From the NCBI GenBank assembly GCA_034658975.1, contig JAYEGJ010000181.1, positions 1-47,207 on the forward strand: a stretch of 47,207 nt of DNA, read 5' to 3'. The position numbers were made by a program, and so were the translations under genes. Below are positions 25,748 through 33,305 of the stretch, in pieces (positions within the stretch are counted from its first letter, which is position 1; the number at the start of each line of letters is the position of its first letter). The DNA is from SZUA-217 sp034658975 (GTDB lineage: Bacteria; Actinomycetota; Acidimicrobiia; Spongiisociales; ZC4RG35). The notes below the pieces were generated by a model. It saw only the letters and a program-made list of their open reading frames with translations, had not been told where the DNA came from and did not search any database.

Positions 25748-26854
25748 TTACGACCTCGGCGGCGATGAGCTGAGAACGGGCTTGGGCCCGCGTGCCCCCG
25801 TGGTGGGGTGGGCTCCATGGGCGATCGTGACTGAAATCACGAACAGCGCCACTCCGATCGCCTGGTGTGCCAGCGCCAGCCATTTTGGCACACCCAGCCA
25901 CACGACTGAGATGCCCAGGACGATCTGGATGGTGATGACTATGAGAAGCCATCCGGTCCACGTCCTCAGCACCCTGTTCTCTGCCTGACCTCTCCGAACT
26001 GCTACATACATGCTCACCGCGATCGCAGCGACAACGAAGGCGAACCACCGGTGTACCCAGTGGGAGCCGAGCGGCTCGACGAGGTTTGCAAAGACGTCTT
26101 GTGGGATGAGACGACCAAACATCAGCGGCCAGGTGTTGGAGAGGTGACCCGCCCTCAGGCCAGCCACCAGTCCTCCGTAGGCGATCTGGAGAACAACCGC
26201 TCCCAGCAGCACCCAGGCCAGAGTCCTGCCCCCGCTTGAGAGAGTGTGAGCCTCACCGGTGTCATCTTCTCGGGGGAAGGCCATCCTGTCGTAGGCCAAC
26301 CACAACACGATGCCGAGTAGTGCCAGGGCTGTCAGGAGGTGGATCGTCAGCCGGTAGTGACTCACCAGCGGTCGGTCGCGCAGGCCGCTCGACACCATCA
26401 GCCAGCCGAGAACTCCCTGCAGCCCAAACAGCGCCGCGATCATCCAGTAGCGCACTGATTCTCTTGCGCTCAGTAGGCCTTTCCAGAGGAACCAGACCAG
26501 CGGCAGTACGACCAGGAGTCCGACGACTCGTGCGATGAGACGGTGGCCCCACTCGATGTAGAAGATGCGCTGATACTCCGCAAGGGTCATCCCGCTGTTG
26601 ACGAGTTGGTACTCAGGCGTCTGCTGATAGGCGGTGAACGTCTCCTCCCACGCGGCCTCCCCTATGGGCGGGAGGATGCCGCTGAACACATCCCACTCGA
26701 CGATGGAAAGGCCGGCTCGTGAAAGGCGCACATACCCACCGACGATCACCATGAGGATGATCAGAACGGCGACCATGAGCAACCAGCGGGTGATCGGATC
26801 GGAGCGCGCCGGTCGGTTCGAGTTCACCTCATGTCGATCAGTGTCGAGGGACAT
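25748..26854 (-). CDS. ctaA: Heme A synthase (COX15/CtaA)
   Basis: Oxidises the methyl group of heme O to make heme A for cytochrome c oxidase. The 368-residue membrane protein has eight predicted helices in two four-helix halves. The conserved heme-ligand histidines are in YIEWGHRLIARV, VSHYRLTIHLLTALAL, GSHWVHRWFAF and ALAHQAIGVALF. It is the longer COX15-like type also found in alphaproteobacteria and mitochondria. Together with SURF1 (19789-20553) it points to an aa3-type oxidase in this organism. The start ATG 26854 gives a short polar leader before helix 1. Confidence 0.93.
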   Translation of the reverse strand: MSLDTDRHEVNSNRPARSDPITRWLLMVAVLIILMVIVGGYVRLSRAGLSIVEWDVFSGILPPIGEAAWEETFTAYQQTPEYQLVNSGMTLAEYQRIFYIEWGHRLIARVVGLLVVLPLVWFLWKGLLSARESVRYWMIAALFGLQGVLGWLMVSSGLRDRPLVSHYRLTIHLLTALALLGIVLWLAYDRMAFPREDDTGEAHTLSSGGRTLAWVLLGAVVLQIAYGGLVAGLRAGHLSNTWPLMFGRLIPQDVFANLVEPLGSHWVHRWFAFVVAAIAVSMYVAVRRGQAENRVLRTWTGWLLIVITIQIVLGISVVWLGVPKWLALAHQAIGVALFVISVTIAHGAHPTTGARGPKPVLSSSPPRS

Positions 26855-26881
26855 TGACGGCGAGTGTAGAAGCTGAGGGGC

Positions 26882-26971
26882 CTACTGAACCGGCTCGAGG
26901 ATGATGACCGGAATCACCCGGTCGGTCTTCTTCTCATAGGAGGCAAACTGCTTGCTGGTGTCGACTCCCGG
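26882..26971 (-). pseudogene. C-terminal remnant of a Ddn-type (F420) oxidoreductase
   Basis: The minus strand encodes PGVDTSKQFASYEKKTDR, then VIPVIILEPVQ and a TAG stop at 26884-26882. This matches the end of the deazaflavin-dependent nitroreductase (Ddn/DUF385) family, whose members close with an EKTDREIPVVVL-type strand. A TGA in the same frame lies just upstream and the following lipoprotein gene starts beyond, so only about 30 codons remain. It is a deletion remnant. Confidence 0.55.
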
Positions 26972-26980
26972 TCCTGATGA

Positions 26981-27790
26981 TCAAGCGTTGACCGCCGCGC
27001 TGAAGAGAGCACCGGCGACATCGCGATCGAACGGCTCACCGAACGAGACAAAGGTGCCAACCACTGTGCAGTCGCCTATCCGAGCCCCCTGGAATTCGAA
27101 GTAGATACCACTCTCGAAGCCTTCGATGTCGAACAACACCTCGAACCGTGCACCGGCCTGGGATCCTTCGATGGTGACCTGCTCGATCTTGAACTCGATG
27201 TCATCCGCCGGCAGGTCCTCGCCCATCGCCGCGAATACGACATCGGTCAGGCACTGTACGCCCTCCTCAGAGCCGTAGAGGCGCTCAAAGACAGCGAACA
27301 CCTGTTCGGCCACCGCTTCACTTTCGATGACCCGGGCCTCGATCGAAGCGGTCGCTCCGGGGAACGGTGGATTGGCCGCGGGGCCATCGACTGTTGTGAG
27401 AAGAGTGGCAACGGAAACCGAATCGAGGTTGTCGATGTCGAACTCGTCCCGCGTGAGGCAGGACTCGTATATGAGATCAGTGTCTTGGTCGAACTCCTCT
27501 TGGGGTCCGGTGGCCGCGGTCCATCCCTCAGGCGTCGCAGCCTCCACGGCAGCAGTCTTCGCCGATACGACCTCGTTCGGGTCGGCCGTTGACCCTGATG
27601 CCGTCGTCGTCGTCTCCGGGGCCATCGTTGTCGTGGTCGTGGGTTGAGGCGCCTCGGAAGTGGTCGCCGCTCCCCCGGGATCCGTTGTCGTGGCCGCGAC
27701 CGGCGCGGTGGTCGTCGAGGAATCTGCACCGCCGCCACATGCGGAGACCAGGAGGGCAAAGGCGACGCCGTATCGGGTAAGTGATTTCAT
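26981..27790 (-). CDS. Putative lipoprotein with Thr-rich linker
   Basis: A 269-residue exported protein. The N-terminus has a signal peptide with a lipobox (ALLVSACGGG, lipidated Cys near residue 18). A low-complexity linker rich in Thr, Ala and Pro follows to about residue 75 (runs such as TTTTTMAPETTTTA), and then a globular domain with a few cysteines (ESCLTRDEFD, VQCLTDVV, GDCTVV). The linker resembles those of other actinobacterial surface lipoproteins. I do not recognise the domain, so the function is unknown. Monocistronic, with the Ddn remnant downstream. Confidence 0.7.
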   Translation of the reverse strand: MKSLTRYGVAFALLVSACGGGADSSTTTAPVAATTTDPGGAATTSEAPQPTTTTTMAPETTTTASGSTADPNEVVSAKTAAVEAATPEGWTAATGPQEEFDQDTDLIYESCLTRDEFDIDNLDSVSVATLLTTVDGPAANPPFPGATASIEARVIESEAVAEQVFAVFERLYGSEEGVQCLTDVVFAAMGEDLPADDIEFKIEQVTIEGSQAGARFEVLFDIEGFESGIYFEFQGARIGDCTVVGTFVSFGEPFDRDVAGALFSAAVNA

Positions 27791-27824
27791 CGGCGCAGCC
27801 TACGCACATTGTTCGTGATCGGGC

Positions 27825-28133
27825 TCAGCAGCCGGCTGCGAAACGGTAGGCCCTACAGACTTGCTCGAGTCGAGCCTCGGATAACGTCGCGATTCGCTCC
27901 ATGAATCTGACCGTCGCCAGCGTGAACGTGTTATCCAGGTTTACAGCGCAGGAACGGGGCACGCCATCGGACGGCGCTAGCGCTACTTCTGTCGGGATGT
28001 GGCGGACAGTCGTTGTAAGCGGAGCGACCATTACCGAGGTGAGGAACGGGATGAATCGCTCACGAGTGAGGATGAGGACCGGGCGTCTCTTGTCGCCCGG
28101 GATGCTGGCCCACCAAACCTCTCCCCTGTGCAT
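27825..28133 (-). CDS. MazF/PemK-family toxin
   Basis: A 102-residue mRNA interferase of the CcdB/MazF fold, which cuts single-stranded RNA and stops growth when its antitoxin is lost. It begins MHRGEVWWASIPGDKRRPVLILTRE, the family start (RGEVWW and RRPVLIL), and continues with VMVAPLTTTVR and SCAVNLDNTFTL. It follows the antitoxin by 1 bp on the same strand, the standard toxin-second order. No residue is obviously missing. The cleavage sequence cannot be predicted from this. Confidence 0.88.
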   Translation of the reverse strand: MHRGEVWWASIPGDKRRPVLILTRERFIPFLTSVMVAPLTTTVRHIPTEVALAPSDGVPRSCAVNLDNTFTLATVRFMERIATLSEARLEQVCRAYRFAAGC

Positions 28134-28134
28134 C

Positions 28135-28350
28135 TCATTCCTCCCACGGTAGGTCTGAGAGGTCCGGGATTACCTCTCCGGGGAGATCGGCGGGAGCAAG
28201 GGCTGACAACCACTGTCTCTCCTTCTCTCTGTCGATCAATGCAACGAGTGCTTGACCGAGGACCAACGAGACGTTGGCCGACCCGGTGAGTTCCACTGCC
28301 TCCGCTAGTCGGTCAGGGTCGATCGTGGCCGAGATCTTCCTCTTCGTCAT
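28135..28350 (-). CDS. Antitoxin of the MazF-like toxin
   Basis: A 71-residue protein with a short basic N-terminus of ribbon-helix-helix type (MTKRKISATIDPDRLAEAVEL) and an acidic C-terminal tail (PGEVIPDLSDLPWEE) that would wrap the toxin. Gene order, the 1-bp spacing and the upstream dyad operator support its role as antitoxin and autorepressor. Family assignment (CopG/RHH-like rather than AbrB-like MazE) is from the N-terminus only. Confidence 0.8.
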   Translation of the reverse strand: MTKRKISATIDPDRLAEAVELTGSANVSLVLGQALVALIDREKERQWLSALAPADLPGEVIPDLSDLPWEE

Positions 28351-28354
28351 ACTT

Positions 28355-28382
28355 CTAATCCTACTACTTGTCGTATGATTAG
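28355..28382. promoter_or_regulatory. Dyad operator of the toxin-antitoxin operon
   Basis: Centred between 28368 and 28369, the 28-bp dyad matches at 11 of 14 paired positions. The outer arms are CTAATC (28355-28360) and GATTAG (28377-28382). The inner part is TACTACTTGTCGTA (28362-28375). It begins 5 bp upstream of the antitoxin start, the usual place for autorepression by the antitoxin or toxin-antitoxin complex. Confidence 0.7.
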
Positions 28383-28542
28383 GGAAGAGTCGACATGATG
28401 ATGGGCATGGAGAGGAGAGTTCGGCGGACCCTCCCGATAATCCTCCTTCTCCCCGGTTTCCCCGGTCGTTGGATCGTCGGGGCGTTCAGTGGCCCGCCGT
28501 ATCTCCCATTGGCGGATCCGAACGCGTGGTTCCGCCAATACC

Positions 28543-28653
28543 ATCAGAATCATAGGTGGCGAGTTGGTCGTCTGGCAACGGATGGGAGGATATCTTCAGC
28601 GAAGTCGTTGACTTGCCCGACGGGATACTCGACATCCCCGCCCCCTTGCGTTA
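28543..28653 (+). pseudogene. Possible antitoxin-like remnant
   Basis: Two frames on the plus strand read IRIIGGELVVWQ and then, after a one-base shift near 28577, NGWEDIFSEVVDLPDGILD ending at TAG. The combination resembles the C-terminal half of an AbrB/MazE-type antitoxin (a short beta strand followed by a GWE helix and acidic tail). No start or N-terminal domain can be found in 28383-28540, and that stretch shows nothing else I can support. Weak. Confidence 0.25.
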
Positions 28654-29709
28654 GGCGCCGTTGATCGGCCCGGCTGCTGACCCTGCGATCGACTGCTGAT
28701 CAGCATGACCCTGGAACCGCGGTGCCACCTGCTTGGCGAATAGCTCGAATGATCGCAACTTGGCCTCCTGTCCGGCCCAGTCGCGCGGCTGGAACAGGAT
28801 GCCTCCGACGCCGCCGGATGCCTCTTGGATCCACTCGATCATTTCAATGGCGTCTTCGACGCTGCCAATGAACATTTCATCGACGAACCCCTCATACCAT
28901 TTCTCCCGAGTGCCACCCGGCCGGCGTCTTCCGTTGACCGCGATGTCGAAGTCGTAATGCTCGGTGATTGAACCCGCTTTGAAAGCCTCTATTGCCGACT
29001 CCCGGTCCTCGTCGATGTGCATTCGATAGGACAGGACGATCTGGTCCCTTGATGCCTCCCTGCCCACGGCCTCGGCCCCGCGTTGGAGGTGCTCGAAGAT
29101 CTCGGGTACCCAATCGGGGACGGGCCCGAGCAGCACCTGTCCTCCAAGCCTGCCCATCAGCTCGACGTTCTTGGGATTCATCGACGCCACCGCGAACTGC
29201 ATGTGAGGCTCACTGAACGGACCGAGCTGCAAGACAGCGTCCTTCAGTTCGAACCAGTCGGTCTTCACCGATACCGGCCCATCGGCGTCGAGGAGTTTGA
29301 GCATGGTGTCGAGGCTCTGGTCAAGTCGCCGGCCCGCGTCTTCGGCCGAGAGGCCAAAGAGGGCCAGGTCGCTGGGCAAGCCTCCCCCGACTCCCACGCC
29401 GAACATCGCTCTCCCCCGGGTGAGATGATCGAGAAGAATCATCCTGTCGAGGAGGACGAGGGGGTTGTGGAGCCCGAGTTGAACCACGCCGGTGCCCAGT
29501 TTGATCCGTTTGGTTCTTTGCGCTGCGGCTGCGATGAACACTTCGGGAGACCCGATGTTCTCCCAACCGGTGCTGTGGTGCTCACCTATCCAGGCCTCGT
29601 CGTAGCCGAGACGGTCCAGGTGTACGAGAAGCTCGAGGTCGCTTTCCAATGCGAGTGTTGGAGGTTCTGACGGGTGATGGACCGGTTGGAGGAAGATTCC
29701 AAACCTCAT
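28651..29709 (-). CDS. Luciferase-like (LLM class) flavin-dependent oxidoreductase
   Basis: A 352-residue TIM-barrel monooxygenase of the bacterial luciferase family, which uses FMNH2 (or F420). It starts MRFGIFLQPVHHPSEPP and has DRLGYDEAWIGEHHSTGWE, IKLGTGVVQLGLHNPL, GRAMFGVGVGGGLPSDLALFG and a C-terminal IEWIQEASGGVGGILF, all typical. The substrate is unknown. I chose ATG 29709 because it overlaps the stop of the transsulfuration gene (ATGA) and starts the family sequence; the longer frame is the antisense-like interior of that gene. Coupling to that gene hints at sulfur or amino-acid metabolism. Confidence 0.85.
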   Translation of the reverse strand: MRFGIFLQPVHHPSEPPTLALESDLELLVHLDRLGYDEAWIGEHHSTGWENIGSPEVFIAAAAQRTKRIKLGTGVVQLGLHNPLVLLDRMILLDHLTRGRAMFGVGVGGGLPSDLALFGLSAEDAGRRLDQSLDTMLKLLDADGPVSVKTDWFELKDAVLQLGPFSEPHMQFAVASMNPKNVELMGRLGGQVLLGPVPDWVPEIFEHLQRGAEAVGREASRDQIVLSYRMHIDEDRESAIEAFKAGSITEHYDFDIAVNGRRRPGGTREKWYEGFVDEMFIGSVEDAIEMIEWIQEASGGVGGILFQPRDWAGQEAKLRSFELFAKQVAPRFQGHADQQSIAGSAAGPINGA

Positions 29710-30860
29710 CGAAGGACTCCCTCCAGAGCTTTCGCTATCGCCTTGTCGAGATCGGTGATCAGATCGTCGGCATCCTCGAGGCCGACGGAGAGCCGCAACA
29801 GGTTCTGGGGGATGATGCTGTTCGGGCCTTCCACTCTCGCCCGGTGCTCGATGAGGCTTTCGGTCCCGCCAAGAGAGGTTGCGGTGGTGAAGACATCTGT
29901 GGCGGCCGTGATCTCGGCACACACATCGCCCGACCCGTCGACCAGAAGCGAGATCATGCCCCCAAAGCCACCGGTCATCTGTCGAACCGCGATGTCGTGC
30001 TGGGGGTGGGAAGGCAGGCCTGGATAGAGAACCCGTTCAATATGGTCATCGGACTCGATGTGGCCGGCGAGTCGAAGTGCGCTCTCACTGGCTCTTCGGT
30101 AACGCACGCCGAGGGTGCGCAGGCCGCGAAGTAGCAGCCAGGCGTCGAATGGGCTTGGTGCTGAACCAAGCGAGACTCTCATCGACCTCACCTCCTGCCA
30201 CCCCGAGTCATCGAGGTCGGTGACGAGGACGCCGGCGGTGACGTCGGAGTGACCGTTCAGGTATTTGCTCCCAGAGTGGAACACGACATCTGCACCGAGA
30301 TCGAGCGGTCTCGTCGTTACCGGTGGTGCCACTGTCGAGTCGACGACCAACCGGGCTCCGGCAGCATGTGCCGCATTTGCGGCTGCTTCGATGTCGATTA
30401 CCTCCCAGGTCGGGTTGAGGGGTGACTCGATCCACGCGATGTCCGCTCCCCCGCCGACAGCCTCCACGAGACCCTCAGTGTCGAGACGATCGAAGATGGT
30501 GAGGGTGATGTCGCCCCGTGAGTCGAGACGGCGCAGCCAATCCTGGGCCCCGTGGTACATCACGCGCGGCGCCACAACGCGTGTTCCGCGTGGCTGCGCA
30601 GCGAAAAAGGCGGTTACTGCGGCCATTCCCGAGTTGAAGAGCAGAGCATCCTCTCCCCCGTCGATCTTTGCCAGGACAGTTTCGGCCGCACGGACCGTCG
30701 GCGAGTCGTTGCGCCGGTAGATGTAGTCGCCGAGCAGTTCGCCGTCCGGGCCACGCTCGAATGTCGTCGCAGGTTGAATAGCGGGGACGACCGCCCCGGA
30801 GGGCTCCTCGAGATCGGAGAGGGCCTGTGCGATGAGTGTGTCGACACCTGCTCCGGTCAT
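29706..30860 (-). CDS. Cys/Met metabolism PLP enzyme (cystathionine gamma-synthase/lyase type)
   Basis: A 384-residue PLP-dependent transsulfuration enzyme. The PLP lysine is Lys199 in HSGSKYLNGHSD, the pyridine-binding Asp174 is in VVDSTVAPP, and Tyr102 lies in VMYHGAQDW. YIYRRNDSPTV is the segment that normally reads YSRxxNPT, so the substrate-phosphate motif is slightly altered. Members make or split cystathionine, or make homocysteine from acyl-homoserine and sulfide. The sequence does not decide which. It is the first gene of a two-gene operon, divergent from leuA, with a palindrome in the promoter region. Confidence 0.85.
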   Translation of the reverse strand: MTGAGVDTLIAQALSDLEEPSGAVVPAIQPATTFERGPDGELLGDYIYRRNDSPTVRAAETVLAKIDGGEDALLFNSGMAAVTAFFAAQPRGTRVVAPRVMYHGAQDWLRRLDSRGDITLTIFDRLDTEGLVEAVGGGADIAWIESPLNPTWEVIDIEAAANAAHAAGARLVVDSTVAPPVTTRPLDLGADVVFHSGSKYLNGHSDVTAGVLVTDLDDSGWQEVRSMRVSLGSAPSPFDAWLLLRGLRTLGVRYRRASESALRLAGHIESDDHIERVLYPGLPSHPQHDIAVRQMTGGFGGMISLLVDGSGDVCAEITAATDVFTTATSLGGTESLIEHRARVEGPNSIIPQNLLRLSVGLEDADDLITDLDKAIAKALEGVLR

Positions 30861-30866
30861 CAGACA

Positions 30867-30896
30867 ACGGTATCACTCATATTGATAACCGTCAAT
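30867..30896. promoter_or_regulatory. Inverted repeats between the PLP enzyme gene and leuA
   Basis: ATTGA-N6-TCAAT at 30881-30896 is a perfect inverted repeat. A wider imperfect one pairs ACGGT-ATCA (30867-30875) with TGATAACCGT (30883-30892) with one bulged base. They lie 6-36 bp upstream of the PLP enzyme start, so a repressor site is plausible. The regulator is unknown. Confidence 0.4.
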
Positions 30897-30911
30897 GTAT
30901 TGAAAGAACCG

Positions 30912-30940
30912 TTGTGAGTTTGCCGAAAGCCGCCTACAGT
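30912..30940 (+). promoter_or_regulatory. Candidate leu promoter
   Basis: TTGTGA (30912-30917) and TACAGT (30935-30940) are 17 bp apart. A start near 30947 would leave only about 3 nt before the leader-peptide ATG at 30950, a nearly leaderless arrangement common in Actinomycetota. Confidence 0.5.
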
Positions 30941-30949
30941 GCTCCAACA

Positions 30950-30991
30950 ATGACAACGACAAACCGCTCCGACCTCCTTCTCCTTATGTAG
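30950..30991 (+). CDS. leuL: leu operon leader peptide
   Basis: A 13-residue reading frame, MTTTNRSDLLLLM, with four consecutive leucine codons (CTC CTT CTC CTT), ending in TAG. It sits 88 bp before leuA and is followed at once by a hairpin and an intrinsic terminator. This is the layout of amino-acid attenuation, where ribosome stalling on scarce leucine codons changes the RNA fold. It is too short for gene callers and was recognised from context. Confidence 0.8.
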   Translation: MTTTNRSDLLLLM

Positions 30992-31043
30992 GGCGAGCGC
31001 TCTTAGTCGTGTTCGCCCGCCCCCGACAGGGGGTTTTTCTTTT
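30991..31043 (+). terminator. Leucine attenuator: pause hairpin and terminator
   Basis: GGGCGAGC (30991-30998) pairs with GTTCGCCC (31011-31018), then CCCCC (31020-31024) and GGGGG (31029-31033) form a GACA-loop hairpin followed by TTTTTCTTTT. The second is a strong intrinsic terminator between the leader peptide and leuA. I could not derive a convincing antiterminator pairing by eye. Confidence 0.75.
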
Positions 31044-31079
31044 GCCAAAACAACGTCATTTGAGACACCTGGAGTTCAT

Positions 31080-32771
31080 ATGCCACCCGAACCGGTGACA
31101 CCACCAACAATGCCATTCGAGAAATACCGGCCCTTCATCCCGTTGGTGCTCGAAGATCGCACCTGGCCAAACAACGTCATCTCCCAGGCGCCGATCTGGT
31201 GTTCTGTCGACCTCCGCGATGGCAACCAGGCGCTGATCGATCCCATGGATCCAGCACGGAAACTTCGAATGTTCCAACAACTGGTCGAGATGGGCTTCAA
31301 GGAGATCGAGGTTGGATTCCCATCGGCGAGCCAACCGGATTTCGATTTCGTTCGGAAGTTGATCGAGGAGGATCTCATCCCCGAGGATGTCATCATTCAG
31401 GTGCTGGTCCAGAGCCGGGATGAACTCATCGAACGCACCTACGACTGCCTCGAAGGCGCCCCGCGGGGCATCGTCCATTTCTACAACTCGATAAATCCAC
31501 TCCAGCGGGAAGTCGTATTCGGCCTAGACAAGGATGGCATCAAGGCCATCGCCGTCAACGCTGCGAGGCTCTGCAAGAAACTCGAGGAAACGATGGGTGA
31601 CACCGTGATCCGGTACGAGTACTCGCCGGAGAGCTTCACCCTCACCGAGCCGGAATATGCGGTCGAAGTATGTGAGGCGGTGATGGATGTCGTCGACCCG
31701 ACGCCCGAGGATCCACTGATCCTCAATCTCCCGGCGACGGTCGAGTGCTACTCACCCAATGTCTACGGCGATGTAATCGAATGGTTCGGGCGGACGATCA
31801 GAGATCGCGACTCCATAGTCCTTAGCCTGCATCCTCATAACGACCGCGGCTGCGCCGTGGCGGCGGCCGAGTTCGGTGTCATGGCCGGAGCCGACAGGGT
31901 CGAGGGGACTCTCTTCGGTAACGGCGAGAGAACAGGCAACGTGGACGTGATCAATCTCGCCATGAACCTCTTCGCCAATGGTGTGGATCCGGAGCTTGAC
32001 ATCTCGGACATCGACTCGCTGCGCCGCACCGCCGAGTACTGCAATCGTCTTCCGGTGCATCCGAGGCATCCATTTGTCGGCGATCTCGTCTACACCGCCT
32101 TCTCCGGATCCCATCAGGACGCGATCAAGAAGGGTTTCGACGCCATCGACTCCGACTACGACCAGTGGGGCGTCCCGTACCTGCCGATCGACCCCAAGCA
32201 CGTTGGCCGGTCGTACGAGGCAGTCATTCGAGTCAACTCCCAGTCAGGCAAGGGCGGGGTGGCCTACGTGATGAAGGAAGAGCACGGATTCGATCTGCCG
32301 AGGCGGCTCCAAATCGAGTTCTCAAAGACCATCCAGCACATCACAGAGGATACGGGCACCGAAATCACACCGGCATCGATGTGGGAGTCATTCCGGGAGC
32401 TGTACTTCCCTGAGAACCCGCGTCTGCGACTGCGGAGCCATGAGCTGCACACGTCGAGAGCCGACGGTGAAGGACGGACCAGTGTCGCCGCTCAACTCGA
32501 GTCGGACGGGGAGCCGATAACGGTGATCGGCAAAGGAGAGGGCCCGGTGGCTGCTCTGGTCCATGCCCTTTGCGAGCAATGGGATGAGGAATTCGACGTT
32601 GCCGACTATTCCGAACACGCCATCGGCAAGGGAGCCGACGCCCAAGCTGTGGCCTATGTGGAAAGCCTCGGCAATGACGGTGACATCAAATGGGGCATCG
32701 GCGTCGACACCAACATCACCACTGCATCACTGCTGGCGGTCCTCGCGGCGTTCGAGCGCCAACACCGGTAG
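31080..32771 (+). CDS. leuA: 2-isopropylmalate synthase
   Basis: First committed step of leucine synthesis: condenses acetyl-CoA with 2-oxoisovalerate. The 563-residue protein is of the long actinobacterial/yeast-like type. The catalytic TIM barrel holds WCSVDLRDGNQALIDPM near residue 40, SLHPHNDRGCAVAAAEFG (metal-binding HxH-like) and GNGERTGNVDVINLAMNLF. The C-terminal domain (from about 430) is the leucine-responsive regulatory domain. An ATG start follows CTGGAG. Expression is probably attenuated by the leader described upstream. No other leu gene follows; the next gene is convergent. Confidence 0.95.
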   Translation: MPPEPVTPPTMPFEKYRPFIPLVLEDRTWPNNVISQAPIWCSVDLRDGNQALIDPMDPARKLRMFQQLVEMGFKEIEVGFPSASQPDFDFVRKLIEEDLIPEDVIIQVLVQSRDELIERTYDCLEGAPRGIVHFYNSINPLQREVVFGLDKDGIKAIAVNAARLCKKLEETMGDTVIRYEYSPESFTLTEPEYAVEVCEAVMDVVDPTPEDPLILNLPATVECYSPNVYGDVIEWFGRTIRDRDSIVLSLHPHNDRGCAVAAAEFGVMAGADRVEGTLFGNGERTGNVDVINLAMNLFANGVDPELDISDIDSLRRTAEYCNRLPVHPRHPFVGDLVYTAFSGSHQDAIKKGFDAIDSDYDQWGVPYLPIDPKHVGRSYEAVIRVNSQSGKGGVAYVMKEEHGFDLPRRLQIEFSKTIQHITEDTGTEITPASMWESFRELYFPENPRLRLRSHELHTSRADGEGRTSVAAQLESDGEPITVIGKGEGPVAALVHALCEQWDEEFDVADYSEHAIGKGADAQAVAYVESLGNDGDIKWGIGVDTNITTASLLAVLAAFERQHR

Positions 32772-32786
32772 GAGCGGGCTCCTATT

Positions 32787-33257
32787 TCATCGATCGGGGA
32801 GGTCGATCTCGACCGTCTGGCCTCCCCAGCCACTCACCTGGTCCCTGCCCTCGACGATCACCGCTGTGACGTCCGCAGGGATCTCCACGCCCGAAAGTGA
32901 ACGAGTGAAGGGCTGTTCGCCGGCGTGGTCATGTGCCAGTTCTCGGACTCCGTAAGCGGTTCCGTCCGCGCTCTTGACTCTCCATGCGTCTGCGTATCTC
33001 GCGGGGCTGTCGTAGGGCGAGCTCAGCGTTGTATCGATCCGATACGTGCCATCTCCACTTGGCGTGATCACGACGTCGATCACATCGGGAAAGAGTTCCG
33101 TTCCATCGCTTGAGGTTGTCGTGGTGGCCTCCGTGGTGGTGTTGGTGGGTTGTGTCGGAGTGGTGTCTTCCACAGCGGCGGTGGCCGCGGGCGGGTCCGT
33201 GTCAGCCGCACAACCCGCGATAACAAGGAGCAGGGCAATTGGGAGAACACCTTTCAC
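32787..33257 (-). CDS. Putative lipoprotein
   Basis: A 156-residue exported protein with a lipobox signal peptide (LLLVIAGCAAD, Cys near residue 16) and a Thr-rich linker (TTTEATTTTSSDGT) before a globular part of about 100 residues with DVVITPSGDGTYRIDTTLSSPYDSP. The C-terminal domain looks like an immunoglobulin-like beta fold. No function can be given. It is convergent with leuA and divergent from the acyl-CoA synthetase gene, 48 bp away. Confidence 0.65.
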   Translation of the reverse strand: MKGVLPIALLLVIAGCAADTDPPAATAAVEDTTPTQPTNTTTEATTTTSSDGTELFPDVIDVVITPSGDGTYRIDTTLSSPYDSPARYADAWRVKSADGTAYGVRELAHDHAGEQPFTRSLSGVEIPADVTAVIVEGRDQVSGWGGQTVEIDLPDR

Positions 33258-33305
33258 GTCACAGACCGTAGGCTCAGAGCTGCGCTACCGACAGGGAGAG
33301 TCCAC

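Noticed and set aside
28347..28664. Overlapping frames on both strands (28347-28553 minus, 28395-28664 plus).
   Set aside because: Neither has a ribosome binding site, a recognisable domain or plausible composition. One crosses the toxin-antitoxin operator.
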